From Dimargaris cristalligena (taxonomy: Eukaryota > Kickxellomycota > Dimargaritomycetes > Dimargaritales > Dimargaritaceae): a stretch of 15,495 nucleotides of DNA. Position 1 is the stretch's first letter. Every line of letters begins with the position of its first letter. A program made the position numbers and the translations under genes. Of the stretch, positions 1 through 9,035 are shown one piece after another. Below the pieces are notes generated by a model, which saw only the letters and a program-made list of their open reading frames with translations, was not told where the DNA came from and did no database searches. The stretch covers positions 1 through 15,495 of the forward strand of contig JANBQC010000638.1 of NCBI GenBank assembly GCA_027576995.1, read 5' to 3'.

Positions 1-6
1 CGGCCT

Positions 7-47
<41 letters not shown>

Positions 48-72
48 TCGTGTTCAATCCACGAAGGGCGCA
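1..72 (+). tRNA. tRNA-Phe (GAA), lacking its first base at the window edge
   Basis: The cloverleaf reads directly. The D arm is GCTC/GAGC around AGTTGGGA, the anticodon stem is TCAGA/TCTGA with loop CTGAAGA (anticodon GAA at 33-35), and the T stem is TCGTG/CACGA with loop TTCAATC. The acceptor 3' strand is AGGGCGC with discriminator A at 72. The internal pol III A box lies around 7-18 and the B box around 52-60. There is no intron and no encoded CCA, as expected for a nuclear tRNA gene. The first acceptor base falls outside the window. G3 faces G68 (tRNA positions 4 and 69), so the acceptor stem has one mismatch. The identity is certain; whether the mismatch impairs function is not. Confidence 0.95.
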
Positions 73-78
73 CTTCTC

Positions 79-83
79 TTTTT
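79..83 (+). terminator. RNA polymerase III T-run terminator
   Basis: A run of five T starts seven bases after the discriminator base of the tRNA, which is the usual pol III stop. Further T-rich runs follow near 90 and 109 and could act as backups. Confidence 0.75.
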
Positions 84-694
84 AATATTTTTCCAATTGA
101 TTTATATATTTTTCCAGTGTTCCGTCGAACAGTCTGATTTATATTGAGTCGTCATTGTGGCAATTTATTTTATCCGTTGGTGTTACTTGGCCAATCTGGT
201 ATATTTAGAGAACCAAGCGGCGGTGATTTCCAACGTGGCTATTGGCTTTAGTCGTGGAGGCAAGCCTTAATGTACAGATAGTGATCGTTTTGCGAGAAGC
301 TCTGCCGCTGTGTTGGTACATAATAGAAATGATACTATTCCTGTAAGAAGAGCATTGGCATTTTCATTGGCTGTCCCATTGGAGACCAGGAGAGAGGAAG
401 AGTCTCTCTCCTGTGTGGTTATGGGGTGTGTTCGATACTCCACTGCCCGACAAGCTGGGGTTATTGATGGTATTTCCTTCCAATCTCCCTGGGTTGCCTC
501 ATCTAGTTTGCGATTCCCTGGTGCCGTTTTTTCATACATATTCTAGGCTATTAGCTTCGTCTATTCCGCCCTGCACGCAACGACCCTTCCCTCACTTCTC
601 CCCCTCTTGTCGGTGGCCTTTTTTAAAAAACCTTACCTACTGTACTTGATTATTGGACCCATTGCTCCCTTCTCGGCACTATTTTGGATTACCC
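84..694. other. Intergenic region with TM9SF promoter and 5' leader
   Basis: About 610 bases lie between the tRNA terminator and the TM9SF start codon. The left part is AT-rich. The last 120 bases are pyrimidine-rich (about 569-640), resembling the leaders before the other two genes here. Short frames of 78-90 codons exist on both strands but overlap each other and match nothing I recognise. I see no clear TATA box. Confidence 0.5.
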
Positions 695-2641
695 ATGTTT
701 TTCACCCTGAATAGGGCCGTGACAGCCCTACTGGGCCTTACGGTGTTGGCCACTCCTGCTATCCAGGCCTTCTATGTCCCATCTGTCGGTCCCCAGTACG
801 TCGAGCCGGGCCAAAAGGTACCCCTCTTCGTTAACAAAGTCACATCGGACAGAACTCCCCTCCCGTACGCATACTATGACCTGGATTTCGTGTGCAAACC
901 CGCTACCCCTGAGCACGTATGGCTCAACCTGGGTGAGGTACTTCGGGGTGATCGTATCATGAGCTCGGAGTACCAACTGACCATGGGCCAGAACCAGACC
1001 TGTCAGGTTTTGTGTTCCCGGACCGTGACCTCCGAACAGGCCGAACAAGCGAAGCAGCTCATCCAAAAGGATTACCGTGCTGAGTGGATCGTCGACAATC
1101 TGCCCGGGGCCACCACCTTTCGGGCCGTTGATACCGGTGCCAAGTCGTATGAGCCCGGGTTCCCATTGGGGTTCTATAACAAATTCACCGATGTGGCGTA
1201 CATCCATAACCACGTCACCATACAGGTTCTGTACGAAACCGTGCGTTCTGCCAGCGACCTGAGTCATAACGATGGCTCGCTACCCGGCGCCGGAACCCCC
1301 GCCGACAGCCACGGCAAAGAGCGGCGGTTAATCGTGGGATTCGAGGTGTATCCGCTCTCCATCTACAACAACCAGGGGGGCTGTCCCGACCTTTCCCAAA
1401 CCAACCCTTCCCGCCAGCCCATCGGGAGCGCCGATAACAGCGACACCAAGCTGACCTACACGTACTCAGTGGTGTGGAAGGAGGAGCCGACCGTACGCTG
1501 GCGTAACCGCTGGGACCGCTACCTGTCGGCAGGCCATTCCAGCGTTCACTGGTACTCCATCATCAATTCCGTGTTCGTCAACATCCTGTTGTCCGGTATC
1601 ATTGCTATCATTATGCTACGCGTATTGAACCGCGATCTGAGTATGTACAATGACGAAGATCTCCGCGAAGACCAACTCGAAACCATTGGCTGGAAGCTGC
1701 TTCACGGGGATGTGTTCCGCCCGCCCAAGTTCGGAGGGCTCCTGGCGCCGCTTCTCGGTAGTGGGGTTCAGCTACTTTTGGTGGCCGTCACCGTTACGGT
1801 GTTGGCTGCTATGGGTGTGCTCAGCCCGTCCTACCGTGGCGGTATGGTCTCGGTGGGTGCCCTGGCGTATGTTGCCATGAGCGTGTTCGGAGGCTACTGG
1901 AGCGCCCGTGTGTACAAGGTATGGCGTGGTACCGCCTGGGTCAAGAACGCCCTCATGACTGGCATGATGGTACCCGGTCTGTGTATCACCCTGTTTTCCG
2001 GTCTCAACCTATTCATTTGGGCCTATCACTCGTCCAGTGCCCTGCCCTTCGGCACCTTCGTGGCCATTGCTGTGCTGTGGATTGGCCTGTCCGTTCCCCT
2101 TACCGTTGCCGGTGCTTTCCTGGGCTCCCGGAAAGCTGAGATCCAGCACCCTGTGCGGACCAACCAGATTCCGCGGCAAATCCCCCCGCAGCCGTGGTAT
2201 CTCAAGAGCCCCGTCGCCATCTTTATCACCGGCGCTTGCCCTTTTGGGGTTATTTTTGTGGAAGTATACTTTATGCTCAAGTCCATCTGGCAAGATAAAT
2301 ATTACTACATGTTCGGCTTCATGGTGCTCGTGGGCGCTATCCTAATTATAACGGTCATTGAAATCACCATTGTCATGATCTACTTCCAGCTCTGTAGCGA
2401 GAATCACCGCTGGTGGTGGCGCTCTTACCTATTCGGCGGTAGCTCGGCCTTCTTCATCTTCCTGTACTCCGTACATTACTTCTTCACCCGCCTGAACGTC
2501 TCCCAGTTTGTCCCCGGCCTGGTCTTCATGGTCGACAGTTTGCTGGCCTCCTGCGCCTACTTCCTATGCTTCGGTAGCGTCGCTTTCTTTGCCACTTATT
2601 ACTTCCTGCGCAAGATTTTTGCAGCTGTAAAACTTGACTAA
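695..2641 (+). CDS. Transmembrane 9 superfamily (TM9SF/EMP70) protein
   Basis: Predicted 648-residue multispanning Golgi/endosomal membrane protein; the family is linked to membrane sorting, adhesion and metal homeostasis. The first ATG is 695; an in-frame TGA at 647-649 rules out an upstream ATG start, although the open frame reaches back to a TTG at 653. Residues 1-25 form a signal peptide ending AIQA, followed by the mature family start FYVPS. The lumenal domain carries NLGEVLRGDR (78-87) and a possible N-glycosylation site NQT (100-102). The family signature HGDVFRPP is at 337-344 and NHRWWWRS at 570-577. Nine hydrophobic spans fit from about residue 290 to the end. The C-terminus is KLD, fitting the KXD signal described for TM9 proteins in Golgi retention through COPI. 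There are no introns and the length is normal. Which TM9SF paralogue it is cannot be told by eye. Confidence 0.96.
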   Translation: MFFTLNRAVTALLGLTVLATPAIQAFYVPSVGPQYVEPGQKVPLFVNKVTSDRTPLPYAYYDLDFVCKPATPEHVWLNLGEVLRGDRIMSSEYQLTMGQNQTCQVLCSRTVTSEQAEQAKQLIQKDYRAEWIVDNLPGATTFRAVDTGAKSYEPGFPLGFYNKFTDVAYIHNHVTIQVLYETVRSASDLSHNDGSLPGAGTPADSHGKERRLIVGFEVYPLSIYNNQGGCPDLSQTNPSRQPIGSADNSDTKLTYTYSVVWKEEPTVRWRNRWDRYLSAGHSSVHWYSIINSVFVNILLSGIIAIIMLRVLNRDLSMYNDEDLREDQLETIGWKLLHGDVFRPPKFGGLLAPLLGSGVQLLLVAVTVTVLAAMGVLSPSYRGGMVSVGALAYVAMSVFGGYWSARVYKVWRGTAWVKNALMTGMMVPGLCITLFSGLNLFIWAYHSSSALPFGTFVAIAVLWIGLSVPLTVAGAFLGSRKAEIQHPVRTNQIPRQIPPQPWYLKSPVAIFITGACPFGVIFVEVYFMLKSIWQDKYYYMFGFMVLVGAILIITVIEITIVMIYFQLCSENHRWWWRSYLFGGSSAFFIFLYSVHYFFTRLNVSQFVPGLVFMVDSLLASCAYFLCFGSVAFFATYYFLRKIFAAVKLD

Positions 2642-2715
2642 GCCTATCTGTTTCGGCCTTTTTTTAATTTTCCAACGGTCATGCGGATCTGATGCCCGTA
2701 TTTGACTTGCTGTAA

Positions 2716-2759
2716 GAAGTCCCTCTTAATCCCCATATGTCTTATGCGAGGGGGACTTC
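2716..2759. repeat. Imperfect inverted repeat (hairpin) after TM9SF
   Basis: GAAGTCCCTC at 2716-2725 pairs with GAGGGGGACTTC at 2748-2759, with two unpaired bases and a loop of about 22 nt. It lies about 75 bases after the TM9SF stop codon, so it could form in the 3' untranslated RNA. The pairing is seen in the sequence; any role is a guess. Confidence 0.45.
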
Positions 2760-2767
2760 GTTAGGAT

Positions 2768-2781
2768 GATATTTAAATATC
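2768..2781. repeat. 14-bp AT-rich palindrome
   Basis: GATATTTAAATATC reads the same on both strands. It lies just after the hairpin at 2716-2759, and a related ATTTAAATATTTT occurs near 2812. It may be a protein-binding site or part of 3'-end formation signals, but nothing else supports either. Confidence 0.4.
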
Positions 2782-3228
2782 TCCGACTCCGCTTTATTTT
2801 TTCCTTCATACATTTAAATATTTTGCAACGCTATTGAATAGCCATAGCGTCGGCATCTCTCTATTCATTAAAGGCATCCATTTCGTGTAACTCGGTTTCG
2901 TATCTTTAAGGCATAATGGCCGCATGTTGAATCAGCGCACTCCGGAGGGGAATAGGCTATTCCTGTTAAGCATTATCCTGGCCGTCACTAACCTAACGGA
3001 GGGCAATAATTCCCAGGTGGGCTAATAATCCCCGGGCTGGGCATGTGAAGCACTACGCAGCCACTTCTTTCCTTACTTTAGTCTTTCGTTTTGCCTACCA
3101 TTCCTTAACCCGTATTCCAATAAGCAACCTCCTCTCATCCGGACCTTGTGACTATTGAAGCCTCTCGACCTCCTATTGAACTACATTCTCGTCCCTTTCC
3201 AGTGGTTCTTACTTCGGTGACGTTCGAC

Positions 3229-4575
3229 ATGGCCCTCTCTGCACCCTCTTCGTTGGACCTTAGTCAGCCCCATGAGCGATACAATCCCTTGACCGGAACC
3301 TGGGTACTGTGCTCCCCACAGCGGGCCAGCCGACCTTGGCAAGGCGAGTCCGAAGCTACCGATATTACCGTGACCAAACCCACGTATGACCCCGACTGCT
3401 ACCTATGTCCTAGGAACTCTCGCACGTCAGCAGTGGATAGATCCCTTGGAGTGCTCCGTAACCCTGACTATAAAGAAACCTACATATTCCCCAACGATTT
3501 TCCGGCGGTTTTACCGGTCGAGAAGGCCGCAGTATCGCCTGCATCGAGCAATGAGACAGGTGCAGCCCCTCCAAAGTCTCTGTTCAGGGCCCGTCCCGTG
3601 GGTGGCCAGTGCCAAGTAATCTGCTTCTCCCCGCGCCACGACCTAACACTCGCGGAAATGGATACGTCAGCCATTCGGGCCGTGGTTGATCGCTGGTGTA
3701 CCATGTATTCCGCCCTTCGCGCTGATCCTACTCTTCGGTATGCCCAATTCTTCGAAAACAAAGGCAGTGCCATGGGCTGCTCCAGCACCCACCCACATGG
3801 TCAAGTCTGGGCCCTCGATACCATCCCTTCCGAAGTAGCCACTGAGCTACAGCAGTTCACAAGTTACCGGTCGGCCACCGGCGACCCATTGCCGGAGGAA
3901 AGCTGTCCAGCTGGGCAGCCTTGTTTACTGTGCGACTACCTTCAGGCCGAATGTTCCGACGGTTCTCGGGTAGTGTGCCAAAATGAGGGTTTCCTGTGTG
4001 TAGTGCCTTACTGGGCCGTCTGGCCCTTTGAAACGATGGTTTTGAGTAAAGCCCATCACCGATCCCTACAGGATCTGACCGACACTGACCGGAATTGGCT
4101 CGCTGATATTTTACGTCGTATTACTTGCCGCTATGATAACCTATTCAAGTGCTCCTTTCCGTATTCCATGGGGATTCATCAGGCCCCGTTTACCAACGAC
4201 CAACGCCAGGAACGGTCTCATTTCCATATTCATTTCTACCCGCCACTGTTGCGCAGTGCCTCGATTAAGAAGTATTTGGTAGGGTAAGTGCCAATTAGTA
4301 GTGCCTAGTAACTTATTTTATTGTTTAATGACTTTACTAAACTGTTCGTTGGTCGGGTCTAGCTAACTGGGCTATTCGCCAAAAACATAGCTCCAACTAT
4401 AGGAGCTTTAGCGTGTTTTCCTAACCATTTCAACTACTTTTTACTCTTCCAAAATGCTATACCCTCGACCAGATTTGAAATGCTGGCTCAGCCCCAGCGA
4501 GATATTACTCCCGAACAGGCGGCCTCTCAGTTACGGGGTTGCTCCGAAATCCACTATAAACAACAGTCCGCCTGA
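3229..4575 (+). CDS. GAL7: Galactose-1-phosphate uridylyltransferase (GALT), two exons
   Basis: Exons 3229-4283 and 4473-4575 give 385 residues. The enzyme transfers UMP from UDP-glucose to galactose-1-phosphate, giving UDP-galactose and glucose-1-phosphate, in the cytosolic Leloir pathway. ATG 3229 has a strong context (GACATGG) and is the first ATG in the frame. HPHGQVW lies at 188-194; H190 corresponds to the catalytic, uridylylated histidine and Q192 to human Q188. Zinc ligands as in the E. coli enzyme are C57, C60, H137 and H188. HFHIHFYPP spans 331-339. Exon 1 ends two bases into a glycine codon; exon 2 completes it and adds [20 protein letters not shown], the conserved family C-terminus. 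Exon 1 alone would lack it. No other GAL genes are adjacent in this window. The symbol follows yeast usage; GALT is equivalent. Confidence 0.96.
4284..4472 (+). other. GALT intron (189 nt)
   Basis: The donor is GG/GTAAGTG and the acceptor CGACCAG/A. A branch-like CCTAACC near 4420 and a pyrimidine-rich tract at about 4434-4450 precede the acceptor. Removing it restores the conserved GALT C-terminus in frame, which is strong evidence. If retained, translation stops at the TAA formed inside the donor (4285-4287), giving a 352-residue protein. Confidence 0.93.
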
Positions 4576-5973
4576 TCCCAGCCATTGGCGATATAGAAAC
4601 CTACTAATACCGGACGAAGATTTCTCTAATATACATCCCGTGGCCTACTTCCGACCAGGCTGTAAACTCAATTACCATTTATCACGTAGCGTAAGTCCAC
4701 CCCGGCCATTCGATTCAAACCTTAGTTATCGGACTAGATTGTTCAGTCACAGGAAATAATGTAATTATCTAGACACTATCCAGCCGAATTCGCATTATTG
4801 CAGTTGCACAGTAATAAATATATTTATGTTGAGGAAATTCGTTGGGACTGTCAGCCATTGATCTTACTTGGGACATTGCTAAGTGCCGCGGTCAGGGGAG
4901 GGCATGTGCTGGGATTTGGATAACTGGTTCCATTGCTGGGTCTTTTATAGATCATGTGGTCGCATGGAAAGGTAATTTAGAATTTCAGTAATAAAATTGA
5001 GCCAAGGAAGCAGGTATTGCCAATGTCGGATTGGGTGAACTCGTATCGTCAGAGCAAGATGTAGTAATTGTGGTCAATTACCTGACCTGGGCATATTTAG
5101 CAAAGCGGGCGACGCTAGCTATCGTGACAATGGTACCAAGATAAGACACGGGTATTGACTAGTCCGAAAGTTGATTTTAGGTCCATTTGATAGAGATAAT
5201 ACAGGGTGGTAGGCACATGTTGGTAGGACAAAGTATGGGTATAAAAGGGACCAAGACCGGCCTTTATTCTCAGATCCCCACTTGACAGTTGCTATTTTAA
5301 ACCTCCTGCACCATCCTTTCATATGGATATTTTTTGTTATAGACCCCAAACTCGAGCCGGAGATTGTGCTTAAAGCCCATCTTGGTTTAACAGACATTTA
5401 TAGGATCACTTACCAACTTATATGAGGTAATTTAAAGTGAATAATGCAATTCCTTTATAAGATTCATAAATTACTCTAACCCTACTGAACCATACCCATG
5501 TTAGTCGGTTTTACACATTTCTAATTTAATATCGGGAATGGCTTATTAGGTGGTGGCTAGTTGAATGCTTGCAGAGTAATTTGGTATATTGGTAATAATA
5601 CGAATCACCTATTCAACTACTATAATTGATTCACTTTGCCCAATGCCTTGCCCAAATAGCTGCAAGGGCTCGATAGTACTTCCCGTTTTAAGGAAAGGGG
5701 GTAACATAACGTGTCAACTGCAGACTGAACCACCCAACTGGCTGACCCGAGAGATTCCAGGAATGTTCCTTAAGTACGATTTGGCCCAAGCCTCCTTCGG
5801 TTCTTTTTTATTCCGATGTGCTTAGGACATTTCTACCCCCAAGCTTCCTACGTTTCGTAACCAAGTTTATCGACTATTTTCTCTCCCTCCCGGCAATAAC
5901 TACTACCCTTCTATACCCATTCCCGTCACTTAATACCCCCGCCTGCTGCATAGCTGCGAATTCACCTGTCCTC
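4576..5973. other. Intergenic region, GALT to ankyrin gene
   Basis: About 1.4 kb with no gene I can support. Near the left end a possible AATAAA polyadenylation signal lies at 4813-4818. A TATAAAAGG box is at 5240-5248, too far from the ankyrin start (734 bases) to assign. The last 150 bases (about 5821-5973) are pyrimidine-rich, typical of the leaders in this window, and the ankyrin frame is open through them without an ATG. A minus-strand frame at 5119-5397 looks like chance. Confidence 0.5.
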
Positions 5974-8900
5974 ATGAACGACGCGGTCCGTCAAATCCAG
6001 TACCAAATAACGGAAGAGGAGGGTAGATTGCACGAATATGCCCATCTCGGAAACTGGAAGGCGGTAGGCATTTTGCTTAAATCGGGCATTGCGGTGAATG
6101 CCGCCAACACTGTGAATGGCATGTAAGTTAATTGTCATTGTAAGCGAGGTTCTGGCAATAGTCAGAGCGATTAGTGAAGTAGATTTCATTTTTTTAACCC
6201 CATTTCCAATAGTCGCCAGAGTCTATCCAACCCGCGGCACTAATATGTATTTTTAGGGTTGGCAATGAACTCGCCTGGCCGAATACGCTAACATATTCTC
6301 TATGCTATATGGTTGTACACCACAATAGGACCGCTTTACATTGGGCGAGCGAACGAAACCATGTCCAGATCGTGGCCCTGTTACTTAGCCATGGTGCAGA
6401 CCCTACTCTGCGCAATAAAAATAATAAAACGGCTCTGGATCTTTCCCAGAACAAGGTCATTCAAGGTCTTATTAAATGTAAGTTATAAGATAACACATAT
6501 TGGATGTATCCCGCTTGGTTATTAAGCAACCCTCAATATATGGCTGGATATGGGCCTCGAATATATCCGATCTTTGGCCACGCATAACCACTCATCCCAC
6601 TCACTCACCACATCGACCATGTCTTGACTTTATATCGGTAACCACGGTTTCCTGTAAATCAGCCTATCTAAAAAATAGCTCGTCTGACCAACCCCCTGAG
6701 ACAGCCGAGCCTACCGAGACTACCAAGACTGCTGCAACTGCCGATGTTGCCGAACAGCCCGACCCTAATGTGGATTTCGAGATGGAGGGGGTGATTGCAT
6801 CGACCGATGATGAGAAGGTAAACTCGTTTGTACCGAACTATCTAAAATACCCCGACCTTTCCAAAGTCTGGGAGCTTCCCGAGGGTGTACGGATCGCTGC
6901 TACTCCTACCGCCGAATCGGTTTCATCGGTGTCATCGGTTTGGACCGATGTAGTCCCATCCAAAGACATAACGTCCGGTAAGTACTTGAATTAGATTTGC
7001 TATATTAAAAAATAGGTATGGTGTGGTTAAAATGGCAATGACTTCCCAGCCCAAGGGCATGTGGGTTGGTAATGCCAAAAAAAGGAGGATGTTATTTGTG
7101 CCAAGATATATTTTGCGTATAACCGCACACATAAACATGCCATCGCGAAACCGGACGCCCGTGAAAAGGAGAAGCCTCTCATTGCATTTTCTTCGGGGCC
7201 TCTCGGACACTATGGTTTTGGTGATGGCTAACCCCAGGTTATTCGAAATGTATTGCCTGGCCCGGTCCATTGTGCTACTGTCGCCTGGTGATAAGCCCCA
7301 TCCCTTCGACTTTTGCAATACCAGGACCTTGACCTCCGCCAATAGCCCAGTGCTTCACCATATACTAAATCATTGTTCCTCACATTCGTCTGTGTGTCCG
7401 TGGTGGATTATACATATATTCCTGTATCATTGGTTTCTCTTATTCTAGCATCCGAATCATCTTGTCCGACCCCCAAAAAACGTAAAGCTGGACAAGACTT
7501 CCACCCGTCCGCGGTAGCATCCGCGTTGGCATCAGCTGGTAAGACATTCGTGAAAACCTTGCGGGGTTTATCATCATTTTGATACTATTCTAAGAATCTG
7601 AACCCGGTTTGCTCCGACGGCTTCCAGTCCCCCTTCCATCTAATCTGTTGTGCGTATGTATGTGGTGGGCGGGGAGAGAGAAAGAGGGGGGTCTACCCCA
7701 AAATCCGCCTTTACCTTGGCGACCAAACAGTCATCGCAAATGCTTCCTTTGTAGTAGATGGGCTGGATTTGGTGGGTTAGAATAGGAGTTCCTAATCTAA
7801 TTGGCCGTTGCCCAGGATTTGTGGCCGTGTTGTATCCACATTGGTCCGGTCACCCCAACTACTCATTTTCCCATCAATATTATTTTCCCTCTGAGAAAAA
7901 GGACTGATCAAAACCATATGATTTTTTTTTTACTAAAAATACTTTTATACATCCATCCCGAATGGAATACGTACATCTATTCTAGAAAACCGCGCCGAAA
8001 AAGAACTGGAGCTACTCGTATATCAAGACCAAAACACCGATTCCCAATTACTCGGCGCGGTATTCGTTTCCCCCAATGCTCGTATTGGGGATATGATAAA
8101 TCAGATCAAAGAGGTACGTCCCTTCCGTTTGCTTATCAAGCTTTTAAATAGCTATCTGCATTTTTTATGTTTCGTATAATTTAACCCCAACAGATCGGGT
8201 GGCATCGTTGGGTATAGCTGACCCTACAGATGGAATCAGCAGAGCAATGGGGCCATTCACGGCCCCAGTAAGCCAATTGTTCTATATTTAACTCTACTGT
8301 GGTGTACGTACCATATTCCCTGGCGGAAAATAACAATGCCCTGACCGTGAAAAACATAATCGAGTTCCATTGCGACTAGTTGTGCATAAATGGCCCTGTA
8401 ATGCGAATTACTGGGCACCAGTGCGGTGCATCAGGTCATGAGACTGGCACCTGGGAGAAGTTTAGATCAGCTGTATAGGACCTGGAAGGAATTATTCATG
8501 GGATAGGTGACGACGGAATATGTCCTTAACCAGTAAAATCAGTCACGCCAAACATTATGTGCTGCGCTGTTTAGCTGGACTGAGCTTCTCCCGCCTTCGA
8601 CCATAGTCGTTAGAACCCGCATGGACCTGTCCCCACTCGGCCGTATCCACTTTAATTATTTGGTATATTCCTTGCGTTCTGAATTCATGCAAGCCATCAT
8701 TTGACCCCAGTCGCTTGATGCATTAAAGGGCCCATGGGGAGTCATAGGGTGCCAATTATGATACCCGCTACACTGGGATTGGGGTCTATATTAGTAATGC
8801 CCCACCTTCCATTAACCTCCCCCTATTTTGCTTTCCTTTGGCTATTTGGAACTCGGCCGTGACGTTATTTGAAATTACGTAGGAGCTTGACGACGTGCCC

Positions 8901-9035
8901 CCGCATTTCCGCCTGTTCCGTTCAAATGCCGCTCGGGAAGTGCCCATCAATCAGCGCCAGTTTGATGCCCCAGTGGGCAAACATTTCCAACCGGGCGCTG
9001 ATGCCGTGGTAATCAAGGCCCGGCAGGCCGAATAA
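5974..9035 (+). CDS. ANKRD40-like ankyrin-repeat protein, six exons
   Basis: Exons 5974-6122, 6329-6477, 6663-6977, 7449-7538, 7986-8113 and 8883-9035 total 984 nt and encode 327 residues, all joined in phase. Two ankyrin repeats cover about residues 17-49 and 50-82 (TALHWASERNHVQIVALLLS, then HGADPTLRNKNNKTALDLS), with part of a third to about 99. An acidic, Thr-rich linker follows, then FVPNYL (155-160), which matches the motif after the repeats of animal ANKRD40. Exon 4 carries PKKRK (213-217), a candidate nuclear signal. Residues 242-327 form a C-terminal domain starting LELLVYQDQ, then LLGAVFV, and ending with VPINQRQF and DAVVIKARQAE, resembling the conserved ANKRD40 C-terminus. The start is the first ATG in the frame; the N-terminal spacing to the first repeat is like ANKRD40. 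Family membership is from memory of motifs; the function is unknown. Exons 1-3 are near certain; exons 4-6 rest on splice sites, phase and motif order. Confidence 0.88.
6123..6328 (+). other. Ankyrin gene intron 1 (206 nt)
   Basis: Donor AT/GTAAGT, acceptor ACAATAG/GACC, with a GCTAAC branch-like site near 6286. It splits the methionine codon at residue 50, between the VNG that ends repeat 1 and TALHWA of repeat 2. Retention would stop translation at the TAA in the donor. Confidence 0.92.
6478..6662 (+). other. Ankyrin gene intron 2 (185 nt)
   Basis: Donor AAAT/GTAAGT, acceptor GTAAATCAG/CC. Phase 1; it splits serine 100 at the end of the ankyrin block. A second AG at 6677-6678 would break the frame, so 6661-6662 is the supported acceptor. 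Confidence 0.85.
6978..7448 (+). other. Ankyrin gene intron 3 (471 nt)
   Basis: Donor TCCG/GTAAGT, acceptor TTTCTCTTATTCTAG/CA with a fine pyrimidine tract. Phase 1; it splits alanine 205. The intron contains frames of 141 codons (+) and 136 codons (-) that overlap; I see no domain in either and no splice pair that would make an extra exon keeping the frame. An additional exon here is not excluded. Confidence 0.78.
7539..7985 (+). other. Ankyrin gene intron 4 (447 nt)
   Basis: Donor GCTG/GTAAGA, acceptor TCTATTCTAG/AA. Phase 1; it splits glutamate 235. The interior holds a purine-rich patch (GGGGAGAGAGAAAGAGGGGGG, about 7671-7691) and a run of ten T near 7922. No coding segment is recognised inside it. 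Confidence 0.8.
8114..8882 (+). other. Ankyrin gene intron 5 (769 nt)
   Basis: Donor GAG/GTACGT, acceptor ATTACGTAG/GAG, phase 0. It is four times the size of the gene's smallest intron. A strong-looking decoy acceptor lies at 8192-8193 (CCCCAACAG) but leads to a stop after seven codons, and a decoy donor GTAAGC lies near 8270. Joining to 8883 instead gives a conserved-looking C-terminus, which is why I chose it. Decoy use would give a short C-terminus. Confidence 0.75.

Larger units (their letters stand above)
2642..3228. other. Intergenic region between TM9SF and GALT
   Basis: This holds the TM9SF 3' end and the GALT promoter and leader. A T-rich stretch follows the TM9SF stop. Several short inverted repeats stand out: an imperfect hairpin at 2716-2759, a palindrome at 2768-2781, a 7-bp stem ACGCTAT/ATAGCGT at 2828-2850, and a 15-nt palindrome GGAATAGGCTATTCC at 2949-2963. 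The GALT frame is open upstream to a GTG at 3148 but has no ATG before 3229. No separate gene is visible. Confidence 0.5.

Noticed and set aside
653..694. N-terminal extension of the TM9SF frame from TTG 653
   Set aside because: It would need a non-ATG start. ATG 695 is the first ATG after the in-frame stop at 647 and places a clean signal peptide at the N-terminus.
728..1267. 179-codon minus-strand ORF
   Set aside because: It lies wholly antisense to the TM9SF lumenal domain and is a codon-bias shadow.
3148..3228. N-terminal extension of the GALT frame from GTG 3148
   Set aside because: Not an ATG; ATG 3229 has a strong context and the conserved GALT N-terminus begins shortly after it.
5119..5397. 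92-codon minus-strand ORF between GALT and the ankyrin gene
   Set aside because: No domain, no context and a length expected by chance.
6932..7448. Overlapping 136-codon minus and 141-codon plus ORFs in intron 3
   Set aside because: One or two ORFs of this length are expected by chance in a window this size, they overlap each other, and neither shows a domain.
8194..8217. Alternative last ankyrin exon after the CAG at 8191-8193
   Set aside because: It stops after seven unrelated residues and truncates the C-terminal domain; the exon at 8883 gives a better ending in the same phase. It could still be a minor isoform.
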